From contig NZ_JXXU01000018.1 in assembly GCF_000967495.1 (NCBI RefSeq), positions 62,001 to 126,000 on the forward strand: a DNA stretch of 64,000 bases. Reading direction: 5' to 3'. Both the position numbers and the translations under genes were made by a program. The notes under the pieces were generated by a model that was not told where the DNA came from, searched no databases, and saw only the letters and a list, made by a program, of their open reading frames with translations. Each line of letters opens with the position of its first letter. Within the stretch, counting starts at the first letter, position 1. The stretch comes from Vibrio neptunius (GTDB taxonomy: Bacteria; Pseudomonadota; Gammaproteobacteria; Enterobacterales; Vibrionaceae). This document shows positions 36,618 to 45,179 of this stretch, piece by piece.

Positions 36618-38360
36618 TTACTGCAATTGGGTCATCACAGATTGAAAATGCTCAAGCCCTGTGGCCCCGACAATTCTCTGCTGAGCAATTTCAGCACCTT
36701 TGCTATCAAAGAAAAATATCGCCGGTGGACCAAACACATTGCGCTCTGCCAGCCACGCCATCTGCTCAGGATTACTCGCTGTGACATCAAACTTGATCGT
36801 ATTCCAGTCAGCAAACTTATTCTGTACAGATTGATCGCCAAACACTTCTTTCTCAATGACCTTACACGAGACACACCAGTCCGCATAAAGGTCGACTAGT
36901 ACTGGTTTACCCTGCTGCTTCGCCAATGCTAATTGTTGATCCAAGACTTCAACAGAGCTGATTTTCTCAAATGGCAAAACTTCGGCTGGCTTGTCTGAAC
37001 TAGTCTGTACAACATTAAGTGGCTTAAGAGGATCATTTGACCCTGTCAACATGCCGACAAATAAGATCAATCCGTAGAACAGAGACATAAATGCGGCCAG
37101 TTTACGGGTCCTCGCCCAACCGGGTTGCGCTGAATCCAGCGCACCAAAATGAATACCACTTCCAATGGCAAGTACCGCCCACAAGAGCATCATCAACCAA
37201 CTAGGAATGAAACGGCCTAACAACACAATCGCAACCGCCAGCAATAACACACCAAACAATTGCTTCACGGCAATCATCCAAGGGCCGCTTTTAGGGAGCA
37301 GCTTACCACCACTCATGCCAATCAGAATCAGTGGTACACCCATACCCAATGCCATCACAAAAAGAGTAACGCCGCCCAAAACCCAATCTTGCGTGGTGGA
37401 AACATAGAGTAATGCCCCCGCCAATGGCGCACTCACGCAGGGTGACACGACGAGGGCCGACACTGCGCCCATCACGAACACACTTGCTACTTTGCCGCCG
37501 CCCAATTTGTCTGAGCTTGCATTCAGTTTCTGTTGAATGGATGCGGGTAACTGCAGTTCATAAAAGCCAAACATCGCTAAAGCAAGCAAGACAAACACCA
37601 GCGAAAATATCGATAGCAACCAAGGCTGCTGCATCGCCGCTTGCAGGTTAACGCCTTTGGCCAGCGTCGTGACCAATACCCCTGTTAGCGCATAACTGGA
37701 AGCCATTCCCAACACATAGGAAGTCGATAGAGTTAGACCTTTTCGACCTGTCATTTTGGCGTCGCCACCAATGATGCTCGACAAAATAGGCACCATAGGC
37801 AGCACGCAGGGTGTTAGTGACAACCCTAAGCCAAGTAGGAAAAAGATGAGGAGAGCCTGAGTTTTGGACGCACTCCCTAATAGCTCAGACAAGCCCGCTG
37901 TGTCTTCTGCCAAACCCCCCACTTTATCCCAAATTGAGGAGTTGCTGTCATTCAGTGTATTGGCGGGCAAGTCGAGTTTGATCGTCTGAGGTAAGTAGCA
38001 CAGACCTTTTTCTGAACAACCTTGATAACGAACGTTGAGTTGACCTTCGCCACCATAAGGCACCAGCACGGTTACTGGCTTATCGAAAACGACGACTTCA
38101 CCAAAGTACTTATCTTGTTTCTGTTTGCCCGGTGAAGAAAATTGAGGCTCAGTTAACTCGATGCCGCTATCTGCTGAAAACTTAAATCGACCTTTATAGA
38201 GATAATATTCAGGCTGAGTTGCGAAATGGATCTGCACGCCTTGCTCACTGACCGACCACTGGTAAGGAAATGCTTCTTCCACAGGCAAAAAGTCAGGATC
38301 CTGTGCAGACGCAAAGGCAGAGATAAAGAGTAAAAAAGGCCAGATGAAAATTCTGATCAC
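36618..38360 (-). CDS. dsbD: thiol:disulfide interchange protein DsbD
   Basis: A 580-residue complete DsbD. A signal peptide (about 19 residues) leads to the alpha domain with the Cys pair in GCSEKGLC (about residues 115-122). The eight-TM beta domain has the redox Cys in LTPCVLPMVP and VVSPCVSAPL, and the thioredoxin-like gamma domain has DWCVSCKV. It transfers electrons from cytoplasmic thioredoxin to periplasmic thiols. It overlaps the ApbE gene by 4 nt and is the last gene of the redox module, so it probably supplies reductant to the module's thioredoxin-like and Cys-tail proteins. It may be additional to a housekeeping DsbD. Confidence 0.94.
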   Translation of the reverse strand: MIRIFIWPFLLFISAFASAQDPDFLPVEEAFPYQWSVSEQGVQIHFATQPEYYLYKGRFKFSADSGIELTEPQFSSPGKQKQDKYFGEVVVFDKPVTVLVPYGGEGQLNVRYQGCSEKGLCYLPQTIKLDLPANTLNDSNSSIWDKVGGLAEDTAGLSELLGSASKTQALLIFFLLGLGLSLTPCVLPMVPILSSIIGGDAKMTGRKGLTLSTSYVLGMASSYALTGVLVTTLAKGVNLQAAMQQPWLLSIFSLVFVLLALAMFGFYELQLPASIQQKLNASSDKLGGGKVASVFVMGAVSALVVSPCVSAPLAGALLYVSTTQDWVLGGVTLFVMALGMGVPLILIGMSGGKLLPKSGPWMIAVKQLFGVLLLAVAIVLLGRFIPSWLMMLLWAVLAIGSGIHFGALDSAQPGWARTRKLAAFMSLFYGLILFVGMLTGSNDPLKPLNVVQTSSDKPAEVLPFEKISSVEVLDQQLALAKQQGKPVLVDLYADWCVSCKVIEKEVFGDQSVQNKFADWNTIKFDVTASNPEQMAWLAERNVFGPPAIFFFDSKGAEIAQQRIVGATGLEHFQSVMTQLQ

Positions 38361-39238
38361 GCTACAAACTCCGTGTCTTGATGAATAGCTAATTGATCGT
38401 CGATAAACACGACGCCAACTTGCTCTGGGACGGGTAAAGTCGGTTCTAGAGTCAATGCGGTACTGAGTGCCCCTGCTTCCAGCGTCGTTGGCGCTAAGAC
38501 GCTGACCGAAAGCACTTGGGGATGTGTGCCACGTTGCGACAATATATGTGAACTTTCCTCATCACCAAATTGGAAGCTTCGCTCGTAATGAGCTGACGTC
38601 GTCAATGCGGCATTCGCCAATGGCACTGAGAAAAATGGCTCGTGCTTATTCTTCGGATTAAGTACCGCCACATTAAAAGGGGATCCATCTGGTTTCGCAC
38701 CGAGAGCTCGAATGTCTCCCCCAAAATTCACCAGCGCTGAGGAAACACCAAATTTCTCTGCGAGCATCACCGCCTGATCGACCGCAAACTCTTTAATCAC
38801 ACCGCCCAAATCAAATTGAGTCTCGGCATGAGGGATAGAGAGTGTTTTGTCAGATAGCGACCAAGCATCAACGCCCATAAACGGCTTAGCACTTTCATAA
38901 GCCGTGGTTCTGTCCCATTGAGGCGTGCTTTCCATCATTGACTTTAGCGTACCTACTGTTGGGTCAAAAACACCTTTCGTGCCCTCAACCAAACGCTTCA
39001 AAACTTCAAATACAGCGTAGCTTTCATCATCCAAAACCACAGATGATGACTGACGTCGGTTCACTTGCCGATTAAGCCACGAGTGGCCATCATAAAAGTT
39101 AAACTTCTTCTCTAATCTCAGAGTGTTAGACTCAATCAAAGCCGCCACATCAGCGGCTTTCTCTGAGTGATACAGCAGAACTTCACAAGGAACCGTCATC
39201 GCCTTAAATCGGTGAACAAAAGGCAAATTAAAACTCAT
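38357..39238 (-). CDS. ApbE-family FAD:protein FMN transferase
   Basis: A 293-residue ApbE-like protein. GVFDPTVGTLK (about residue 90), ETQFDLGGVIKEFAVDQAV, NFGGDIRALGAKPDG and the terminal active-site block VLAPTTLEAGALSTALTLEP are all recognisable. The family attaches FMN to Thr/Ser of flavoprotein substrates. It shows no signal peptide or lipobox, which differs from the usual exported ApbE, so its compartment is uncertain. It overlaps the DUF3570-like gene by 11 nt and dsbD by 4 nt. Its flavinylated target is not identifiable; no DxxTS(A)T-bearing protein stands out here. Confidence 0.87.
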   Translation of the reverse strand: MSFNLPFVHRFKAMTVPCEVLLYHSEKAADVAALIESNTLRLEKKFNFYDGHSWLNRQVNRRQSSSVVLDDESYAVFEVLKRLVEGTKGVFDPTVGTLKSMMESTPQWDRTTAYESAKPFMGVDAWSLSDKTLSIPHAETQFDLGGVIKEFAVDQAVMLAEKFGVSSALVNFGGDIRALGAKPDGSPFNVAVLNPKNKHEPFFSVPLANAALTTSAHYERSFQFGDEESSHILSQRGTHPQVLSVSVLAPTTLEAGALSTALTLEPTLPVPEQVGVVFIDDQLAIHQDTEFVA

Positions 39239-40451
39239 AGGTTGCCCCTACTGCCCACCACTGCGCTTCAAAGCCATTGGATTGCTCGTAGTAAGCACCA
39301 AGCAGATTGAAACGCAACTTCTTGTGCACTTTAACGCTTGCACCTAATTCATAGGCATTGGCCGTAAAATCACCAAGACGTAAATCAGAGGTTGCATAAC
39401 CTGACGATGCAAACGTAGGATCGTTGCCATTCGGATCACGGTAGAAGTCAGCTGCACTTTGGGTATACCAAAAATAACCCGGCGCTAAAGTTAACCAGTT
39501 ATTGACTGTCCAAGAAAGTTTACCTCCAAGCTGATGAGAGGCCACTCCCCAGTCATCCTGAAACCATTTGTAGCGAGGACGAACTACTAGAGTTTCCGAC
39601 ATGGACCAGAACGCCTGAATATTCACGCCACCTGACAAACGAGTATCCGGGCGTGAATCCTGACCAAGAAAGACTTCGTCAGTACCAATCGAACCATCGC
39701 CATCAATATCCACCTCACGCAATACCGTCAGATAGTGATTGCTCAGATAGCCAGAGCGATAACCTGCATAGCCGGTGAAGACCATGTAATAATTTGGCGT
39801 GAAGGTTTGTGAGAGGCCTGCCTCAACATTCCCCGTAAAGATGTCTTCCCAAGATTGCGGATTGGTCGAGGTTTGATACTTGCCAAACGTCATCGTTTCG
39901 TCAAACAGGGTGGAGAAACCTAGGCTGTATGAGCGGTTCTTCTGTGAATCAGCGTAAATCAGCCCCTTACCATTTAAACCAATACTGCGATAATCCTCTT
40001 CTTTGGAAAAGTTGGCGCCGAAGGTCCACTCGTTTCGTAGCTCATCTCGATAGGTGGCACTGCCATTGATTGATTTACGAGTATCTTCCAACTCATATTT
40101 CTGAATTTTGTAACCACTGCTGTGGGGATCGTAGCCAGCACGAATGACCTGATCCGTCATATTTTGCGCTTGCTGAGTTTTTGTCGCCCGATTGACCGCA
40201 TCCGCAGTGCTGCCAACGGGGGTGGTTGGCCCCCAGGACGGTGACGCGCCCGACACAGTGTCGTAACCTAATTCAAGATTTATAGTCCAATCAAGACCAA
40301 AACTCTTTTCTATGGAAACCACGCTATCGCCAGCTTCCACTTTGTCGTCGTACTCTTCGTAATTTAGATAATGAACAGAGATATGATCTTCTGCCAGCGC
40401 ACTATTCGCCACTGCCGCTGCACTGAGCAACGTTAAAGGTAGTTTTTTCAT
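39228..40451 (-). CDS. DUF3570-like outer-membrane beta-barrel protein
   Basis: A 407-residue exported protein. A signal peptide (about 20 residues, ending NSALA) is followed by many amphipathic alternating strands and a terminal aromatic strand ending WAVGATYEF, the C-terminal Phe expected of an outer-membrane barrel. Tyr and Trp richness and the charged loops (for example DIDGDGSIGTDEVF) fit DUF3570. Such genes are commonly found with DUF4266, ApbE and thioredoxin genes, as here. Function unknown. Confidence 0.78.
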   Translation of the reverse strand: MKKLPLTLLSAAAVANSALAEDHISVHYLNYEEYDDKVEAGDSVVSIEKSFGLDWTINLELGYDTVSGASPSWGPTTPVGSTADAVNRATKTQQAQNMTDQVIRAGYDPHSSGYKIQKYELEDTRKSINGSATYRDELRNEWTFGANFSKEEDYRSIGLNGKGLIYADSQKNRSYSLGFSTLFDETMTFGKYQTSTNPQSWEDIFTGNVEAGLSQTFTPNYYMVFTGYAGYRSGYLSNHYLTVLREVDIDGDGSIGTDEVFLGQDSRPDTRLSGGVNIQAFWSMSETLVVRPRYKWFQDDWGVASHQLGGKLSWTVNNWLTLAPGYFWYTQSAADFYRDPNGNDPTFASSGYATSDLRLGDFTANAYELGASVKVHKKLRFNLLGAYYEQSNGFEAQWWAVGATYEF

Positions 40452-40470
40452 TGTAATTAATTTTTAATAT

Positions 40471-40935
40471 TTAGTTGCAACCACAGCCGCCGCCACCGAC
40501 GCCACTGCCACCCACTGAACCTTGCTTGTATGAGAAGACTTTCTCTGAAAATAAGTCGAACTCAGGCACCGGCCCTCCGGGTTTCATCTCTTTCTTAGCT
40601 AAGGTGCCTTTTTCCCACGGTTTAACTGGCTCAATGCCTAGAGCCTCATCGACAAAAGCGAGGGCCGACTTTTCATTTACGACGGCTTTCGGTTTCTCCA
40701 ACGTTAAATCCTTAACTTGGGGTTTGACTAATTCAACGTTGCGACGAGCACCAATTTCTGAACTGCCACTGGTGTAAACCTGTCCAGAAATCACCTCTTC
40801 TTCAATGCTGGAACCACTGACCGAGGTTTCCGGAGCTTGAGAAGGCTTTTTCCCTAGCTGACTTAAATCCACTTTTGGGGCTGCAACGCTCAACGCAGGA
40901 AAGCAGAGGGCAACGATGAGAACAACTGGCTTCAT
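40471..40935 (-). CDS. DUF4266-like protein with C-terminal Gly/Cys tail
   Basis: A 154-residue exported protein. The signal peptide (about 18 residues, ending SVAA) has no lipobox. A low-complexity middle of about 85 residues leads to a DUF4266-like C-terminus, VKPWEKGTLAKKEM to a Gly-rich tail ending GVGGGGCGCN. Usual members of this family are about half as long, so the N-terminal part is an extension. The tail is the most conserved element in the family and its two Cys are candidate metal or thiol ligands. It overlaps the thioredoxin-like gene by ATGA, implying coupled translation. Function is unknown; the family call comes from recognition of the tail and context. Confidence 0.65.
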   Translation of the reverse strand: MKPVVLIVALCFPALSVAAPKVDLSQLGKKPSQAPETSVSGSSIEEEVISGQVYTSGSSEIGARRNVELVKPQVKDLTLEKPKAVVNEKSALAFVDEALGIEPVKPWEKGTLAKKEMKPGGPVPEFDLFSEKVFSYKQGSVGGSGVGGGGCGCN

Positions 40936-41396
40936 AGTTGAACTCCCATATCTGCCAGATCCGCCAGAATAACCGTCCGAATATCATTGATGGCACCAAA
41001 CCGAACTTTCAGCACTTGCCCCTGATAGATGTAGTAGAGCGCCGGCATACCGATCGGCTTAAACTCGGCGATCAACTGTTGCTTGGGATCGTTAATGACA
41101 GGGAAGGTCAAACCCAGCGATTTTTGAAACTCAAGGCCCACTTCGACCTCTTCATCAACATCTACGCCGACAACCGTCACGCCTGTCCCTTCTAGCTCAC
41201 TGTAGAGCTGATTAACCAAAGGCAACTCATGGCGACATGAAACACACCACTCTGCAAAGAAATCCACTATCGTTAGCTGGCTTTGATCCAGCTTAAGTCC
41301 TGTTGATGCTGAATCTGTGATGGTGTCCCCTTCTTTAAACGCAGATGCAGAGAAAGAAGTGCATAAAGCGAATAACACAACCAATTGTTTAATCAT
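40932..41396 (-). CDS. exported thioredoxin-like (TlpA-type) protein
   Basis: A 154-residue protein with an 18-residue signal peptide (ending SASA) and a thioredoxin fold. The redox motif is FFAEWCVSCRHELP (about residue 48), and the cis-Pro region PIGMPALYYIY is near residue 117. CVSC matches the motif of the DsbD gamma domain encoded four genes downstream. It should reduce or isomerise periplasmic thiols, fed by DsbD. It begins 24 nt after tadG and overlaps the DUF4266-like gene by 4 nt. Confidence 0.85.
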   Translation of the reverse strand: MIKQLVVLFALCTSFSASAFKEGDTITDSASTGLKLDQSQLTIVDFFAEWCVSCRHELPLVNQLYSELEGTGVTVVGVDVDEEVEVGLEFQKSLGLTFPVINDPKQQLIAEFKPIGMPALYYIYQGQVLKVRFGAINDIRTVILADLADMGVQL

Positions 41397-41420
41397 TATT
41401 TTCTCCCTAATTTTGTGGTT

Positions 41421-42614
41421 TTATTTCTGTCCGAAGTTAAGCGTGGTGTCATACTGAACTTCCAATATCTTTGAAAAGTACTCATCGAGTTTCTCGGTGT
41501 TGGTTGCAGAGAAAACCTGCCCCTTGATACCTTCTGTGTTTGCGGCGTTGATGCAGCTCTGAAACTGAGCTAAGCGGCTTTCTTGTACATTGAAACCAAT
41601 AAAATTGAGCTCAATAGCAAATTCATTGGCTAAACGGTCACAAAGGCCAGCTTCAATCAGGTCATCCAGTACATAGCCACTGTCGACTCCGTCGGTCATC
41701 AGAATCAGCTTTTGCTTAGGTGTGAGCGAATAAGGGTTGTATCCCCATTCTTGGCGCCATCTTGGAATCAGCTGACGAGCCCCCCAAATGACGCCTTGAT
41801 ACGAGCGTGTACCACCTGTCGTAGTCAGAGCATTGATGGCTGTTTTTACTTCGTTCATATCATCGGTAAGCGAGACCAGCGTGGCTGAAGCACTGCAATC
41901 CGCGAGAAACTCACCCGGCTTACGATGACTCACCGCTTTCTCGGAATGGATCCTATCTAGGTTTTGAACCGTTTCATTCACCAATACTGAGCCACCCGCT
42001 TGTTTGGTTAGCCCATCGATACAGAACACGCCTTTCTCTTCCAGCCAAGCGGTGTTGCGAGCGGAGACACCATCAGAAAAAGGCACAATAGAAATACTGA
42101 TTGCTCGCCTTCCATCGATTTGCACATTGTCTCGCTCAATACGCTCAATTGCTCGGATGAGAATACGCTTCAACGTTTCGATTGAGCCCGTCATGGAACT
42201 GGAAATATCCAACACTAGGGTCATTTCGGTGGGAGTCACACTGGATGACTGATTAACATTCGCCTGCGCAACGGAATTTGACTGCGCAGAATACGAAGCC
42301 TGAGCAAACTTCAATGATGAGAAAAGCCCCGTTAACGAATACCCCATATTGATCTCACAATCAGAAGTACTGAATATTTCGCTTTTCACCAGTTTTATAT
42401 TGGGCTGGTAATAGTCTAAATACGCCTGATTAACGCCCGGATCTGAGTAATCAGAAAAGGCGCACGCCAAAGAGGCCGCGTCCACGGCTTGCATTGCACG
42501 ACTGCTTAGCTGGACCTGAAAACCAATCATGATGGTCGCGGCAGACAACACCACCAAAGGAATCAGCAGGGCGAGAAAGGCTAAGGAGACGGAACCTGTT
42601 TGTGGCTTAAGCAC
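41421..42614 (-). CDS. tadG: TadG-like protein with von Willebrand factor A domain
   Basis: A 397-residue protein. An N-terminal pilin-like hydrophobic segment (SVSLAFLALLIPLVVLSAAT) is followed by a long vWA domain with a complete MIDAS (LVLDISSSMTG, about residue 120). It assembles with the Flp/Tad pilus; the vWA may bind metal and surface ligands. The frame is open 47 codons further upstream inside tadF, but GTG 42614 has GGAGG at the right spacing. It overlaps tadF by 8 nt. The E at +5 of a processing site, seen in TadE and TadF, is absent here. Confidence 0.85.
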   Translation of the reverse strand: MLKPQTGSVSLAFLALLIPLVVLSAATIMIGFQVQLSSRAMQAVDAASLACAFSDYSDPGVNQAYLDYYQPNIKLVKSEIFSTSDCEINMGYSLTGLFSSLKFAQASYSAQSNSVAQANVNQSSSVTPTEMTLVLDISSSMTGSIETLKRILIRAIERIERDNVQIDGRRAISISIVPFSDGVSARNTAWLEEKGVFCIDGLTKQAGGSVLVNETVQNLDRIHSEKAVSHRKPGEFLADCSASATLVSLTDDMNEVKTAINALTTTGGTRSYQGVIWGARQLIPRWRQEWGYNPYSLTPKQKLILMTDGVDSGYVLDDLIEAGLCDRLANEFAIELNFIGFNVQESRLAQFQSCINAANTEGIKGQVFSATNTEKLDEYFSKILEVQYDTTLNFGQK

Positions 42615-43173
42615 TGTAGCGCCTCCCAATAATGACAGCTTGACTGCGCATCGACTTTGGAAGCGGTAACGGCAGCCAGTGGAAAATGGCACTATCCGAC
42701 TCCAACGGCTTAGAGACACACAGTGTGACTTGATACAAGTTCGCCGTTTTGCCATGTAACGAGGCGACCGAGCTTCGGCTAACCGGAGCGAATAAAGACA
42801 GAGAATCTATCGTTTGTTCCACTTCGCAATCACTGCCTACTTTTTGGGTGATAAGCTCTGTTCGCCCAGCCGTCACGGTTCGAATTTCAAGCACAAGCCC
42901 GATACGTTCTGCTTCAAAGCCTGAGGGTAAAGCGCGTTGTGCGACACTCAACAACTGATTAGCACTCGCATCGTCATAGGATTTGGCGCTACCTTGCGGC
43001 ACTAAGGCTCTTGCAGCAGCGCTCGCCATCGAATATGTGGTGTTGTCAATACGACTCTGGAGGTAGAGCAGTTTGTACACCGCAAACAACCCCAAAACGA
43101 TGGTCAATATACCAAGCACAACAAACGGAAATTCAATCACGGCTGCGCCATTCTGCTTTGAAACACTACGCAT
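42607..43173 (-). CDS. tadF: TadF-like minor pseudopilin
   Basis: A 188-residue protein. A prepilin-like leader and helix (NGAAVIEFPFVVLGILTIVL) provides a Gly/Ala cleavage site with Glu at +5. The remainder is a globular periplasmic domain with two Cys. TadF is a minor component of the Flp pilus. The start overlaps the tadE stop by 8 nt and the end overlaps tadG by 8 nt, so translation is tightly coupled. Confidence 0.82.
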   Translation of the reverse strand: MRSVSKQNGAAVIEFPFVVLGILTIVLGLFAVYKLLYLQSRIDNTTYSMASAAARALVPQGSAKSYDDASANQLLSVAQRALPSGFEAERIGLVLEIRTVTAGRTELITQKVGSDCEVEQTIDSLSLFAPVSRSSVASLHGKTANLYQVTLCVSKPLESDSAIFHWLPLPLPKSMRSQAVIIGRRYSA

Positions 43174-43600
43174 CGTGACTCACCAATACGGTTCGACTTA
43201 AAGACGCCACCGAAGGAAACGTTTCAGACAGGGCTGGCACCAATAAAAAGGTAAATCGGTAATGGATTTGATACTCAGTCATCACTGCACTTAAAGGCGT
43301 GACCTTTCTCCCCACAGCTAAAGACTGGACGCTATCGCTATAACGCGGCGGATCAATGTCAATCTTCTCCAGATCGAGCAATGGAAACGACGCGATGCGA
43401 TCGCGGATTTGATTATCTAACATCGTCGAAGGTGGCAGCGTTCTGGTCTCCCTCACCGCAGCATTGACGGCAGATTCAAAGATCATGGTGACCCACATCA
43501 AACGAACGAATTCAAATGTCGCCAACAGCACAATCATCAGTGGAACAATGACCATGGCAAACTCTATCGTCTGGCTCCCAGAATGACGTTTCATCGCCAT
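43166..43600 (-). CDS. tadE: TadE-like minor pseudopilin
   Basis: A 144-residue protein with a prepilin-like N-terminus, HSGSQTIEFAMVIVPLMIVL, with Glu at +5 after Gly, and a short periplasmic domain. It should be processed by a TadV-like or PilD prepilin peptidase. The gene overlaps tadD by 10 nt and tadF by 8 nt. Confidence 0.85.
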   Translation of the reverse strand: MAMKRHSGSQTIEFAMVIVPLMIVLLATFEFVRLMWVTMIFESAVNAAVRETRTLPPSTMLDNQIRDRIASFPLLDLEKIDIDPPRYSDSVQSLAVGRKVTPLSAVMTEYQIHYRFTFLLVPALSETFPSVASLSRTVLVSHDA

Positions 43601-44328
43601 GTGCCAGCTCCCTGCTCAGCAAGGTGCTGGTAATACGCTAGGTTGTTCTCTAACTCCGCTTTGGTCAGATCGCCCATTGCGATCATTCGCGCCGCATCGA
43701 CCTCACCTTGCAATGCATAAGATAATGCCAAATTAAGCCGTAATTTAGTGGTCGCTTCTCCACGTTGGTAAATAGGGTAAAGAATCCGAATACTTTGCTC
43801 TGGTTGACCATCGAGCATCCAGCTTAGTGCGAGGTTGTTTCGGTACTCTAGACTGTCCGGTCTGATGTTAATCGCCTGCTGAAATGCCTCACGAGCTTCT
43901 CGAAAGTTTTTTTGCAATGAGTAGCTCACACCGAGACTGTTCAGCGCCACTTCGTCTTGGTCATTTTCTTCCACTGCTCTGCGCAATGAATCTGTCGCTA
44001 AACGAACATTGCCTAAGGCTAAATGCGCACGACCCAATTCACGTTCAAACTCAGGGGAAGGATTCAGTGACCTGCCCTTAGTCAGGTAATGCAGAGCCTC
44101 ATCGTAACGCGCGGCCTGATTGCTGGCGCTGCCCGCCAGAAATAAAAGCTGAGGATCGTCTGGATTATTCTCCAGTTTCTTCTTGTAAATACTGAGCGCA
44201 TTATCAGCATGACCGTTTGTCAGGGCGGTTTGCGCCAATTGAAAGTCAGATTTCTCAACCTGATTGTCGGTAGACTGACAACCAAGAACCGAAAGACAGA
44301 AGCAGGCAATAATGATTGGTTTAATCAT
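43591..44328 (-). CDS. tadD: TadD tetratricopeptide lipoprotein
   Basis: A 245-residue lipoprotein. The lipobox is LSVLGC (Cys17), and the rest is TPR-like helices (for example NPDDPQLLFLAGSASNQAAR and GVSYSLQKNFREAREAFQQA). TadD is a periplasmic scaffold or pilotin-like factor of the Tad secretion apparatus. It overlaps tadC by 4 nt and tadE by 10 nt. Confidence 0.87.
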   Translation of the reverse strand: MIKPIIIACFCLSVLGCQSTDNQVEKSDFQLAQTALTNGHADNALSIYKKKLENNPDDPQLLFLAGSASNQAARYDEALHYLTKGRSLNPSPEFERELGRAHLALGNVRLATDSLRRAVEENDQDEVALNSLGVSYSLQKNFREAREAFQQAINIRPDSLEYRNNLALSWMLDGQPEQSIRILYPIYQRGEATTKLRLNLALSYALQGEVDAARMIAMGDLTKAELENNLAYYQHLAEQGAGTWR

Positions 44329-45179
44329 AATGTGTCCAGAGTATTAAACAGGCTAAGAACAACAGGGGCGACAATCATGACCACGACCGGAAGCATAATG
44401 AACACCACAAGTGGGAAAGACATTTTGGCCGGGATTTTTCCTACCCACTCTTCAAGATCAAGCAACTGGTATTGACGGCTATCGGACGCAATCAGACTCA
44501 ATGCCTGCGAGAGAGGCGTACCAAACTGAAGCGCCTGAGACATGGTCACAACCATGTTGTTGATATCTGGCAATTCCAATCTCTGATCCAGATTGATCAA
44601 AGCTTGCTGCGGAGAATCCAATACTGACATTTCCGTCGCAGTCAGTGTCCATTCTCGGGCAAGGGCAGGAGAAACTGACGTCATTTCTTCACCGACAACA
44701 CGAAAAGTGTTCTCCAGTGTCAACCCAGAAGCCACACAAACCACCATAAGATCGAGGGCATCGGGAGCCAATTTGGAAATTTCCTGACGAATTTGGTTAA
44801 CACGCCATTCAAGCAGTCGATCAACCGCAATACCACAAGCGATAGCCACTGCTATGTCCTGAGCAATATCCGCAGCTGACCAACCTAAAGCGCGAGCAAA
44901 ATGCCACACACCTGCGCCACAAAGCATCAAGGTAAAACGAATCAACACAAACTGGGTCTCTGCATGACTTTGACCAAAGCCAATGAGTGCCAATTGCTTT
45001 TGACGGGCAGGGTTAGACTTCCATCGCCACTTTTCACCAAGTGAGCGAGTGTGCAGTGTCGAAACACTGACCTGCTTCAAACGGCGATGAATAATGTCTT
45101 GCTGACGTGCAAGCTGAAAGCAAATGACGGAGCTAATGACGCCCACCACAATAAACAAGGTCGCTGCCATAGCCATCAT
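44325..45179 (-). CDS. tadC: TadC inner-membrane platform protein
   Basis: A 284-residue T2SSF-family protein with TM segments near the N-terminus, middle and C-terminus and a cytoplasmic T2SSF helical domain (LAPDALDLMVVCVASGLTLE). It forms the inner-membrane platform with TadB. It overlaps tadB and tadD by 4 nt each. Confidence 0.9.
   Translation of the reverse strand: MMAMAATLFIVVGVISSVICFQLARQQDIIHRRLKQVSVSTLHTRSLGEKWRWKSNPARQKQLALIGFGQSHAETQFVLIRFTLMLCGAGVWHFARALGWSAADIAQDIAVAIACGIAVDRLLEWRVNQIRQEISKLAPDALDLMVVCVASGLTLENTFRVVGEEMTSVSPALAREWTLTATEMSVLDSPQQALINLDQRLELPDINNMVVTMSQALQFGTPLSQALSLIASDSRQYQLLDLEEWVGKIPAKMSFPLVVFIMLPVVVMIVAPVVLSLFNTLDTL

Noticed and set aside
41421..42614. vWA-domain protein as a toxin or stand-alone adhesin.
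   Set aside because: Its pilin-like N-terminus and position after tadF identify it as a TadG component.
42615..42755. 47-codon upstream extension of tadG inside tadF.
   Set aside because: The extension is basic and unlike TadG; GTG 42614 has a better ribosome site.
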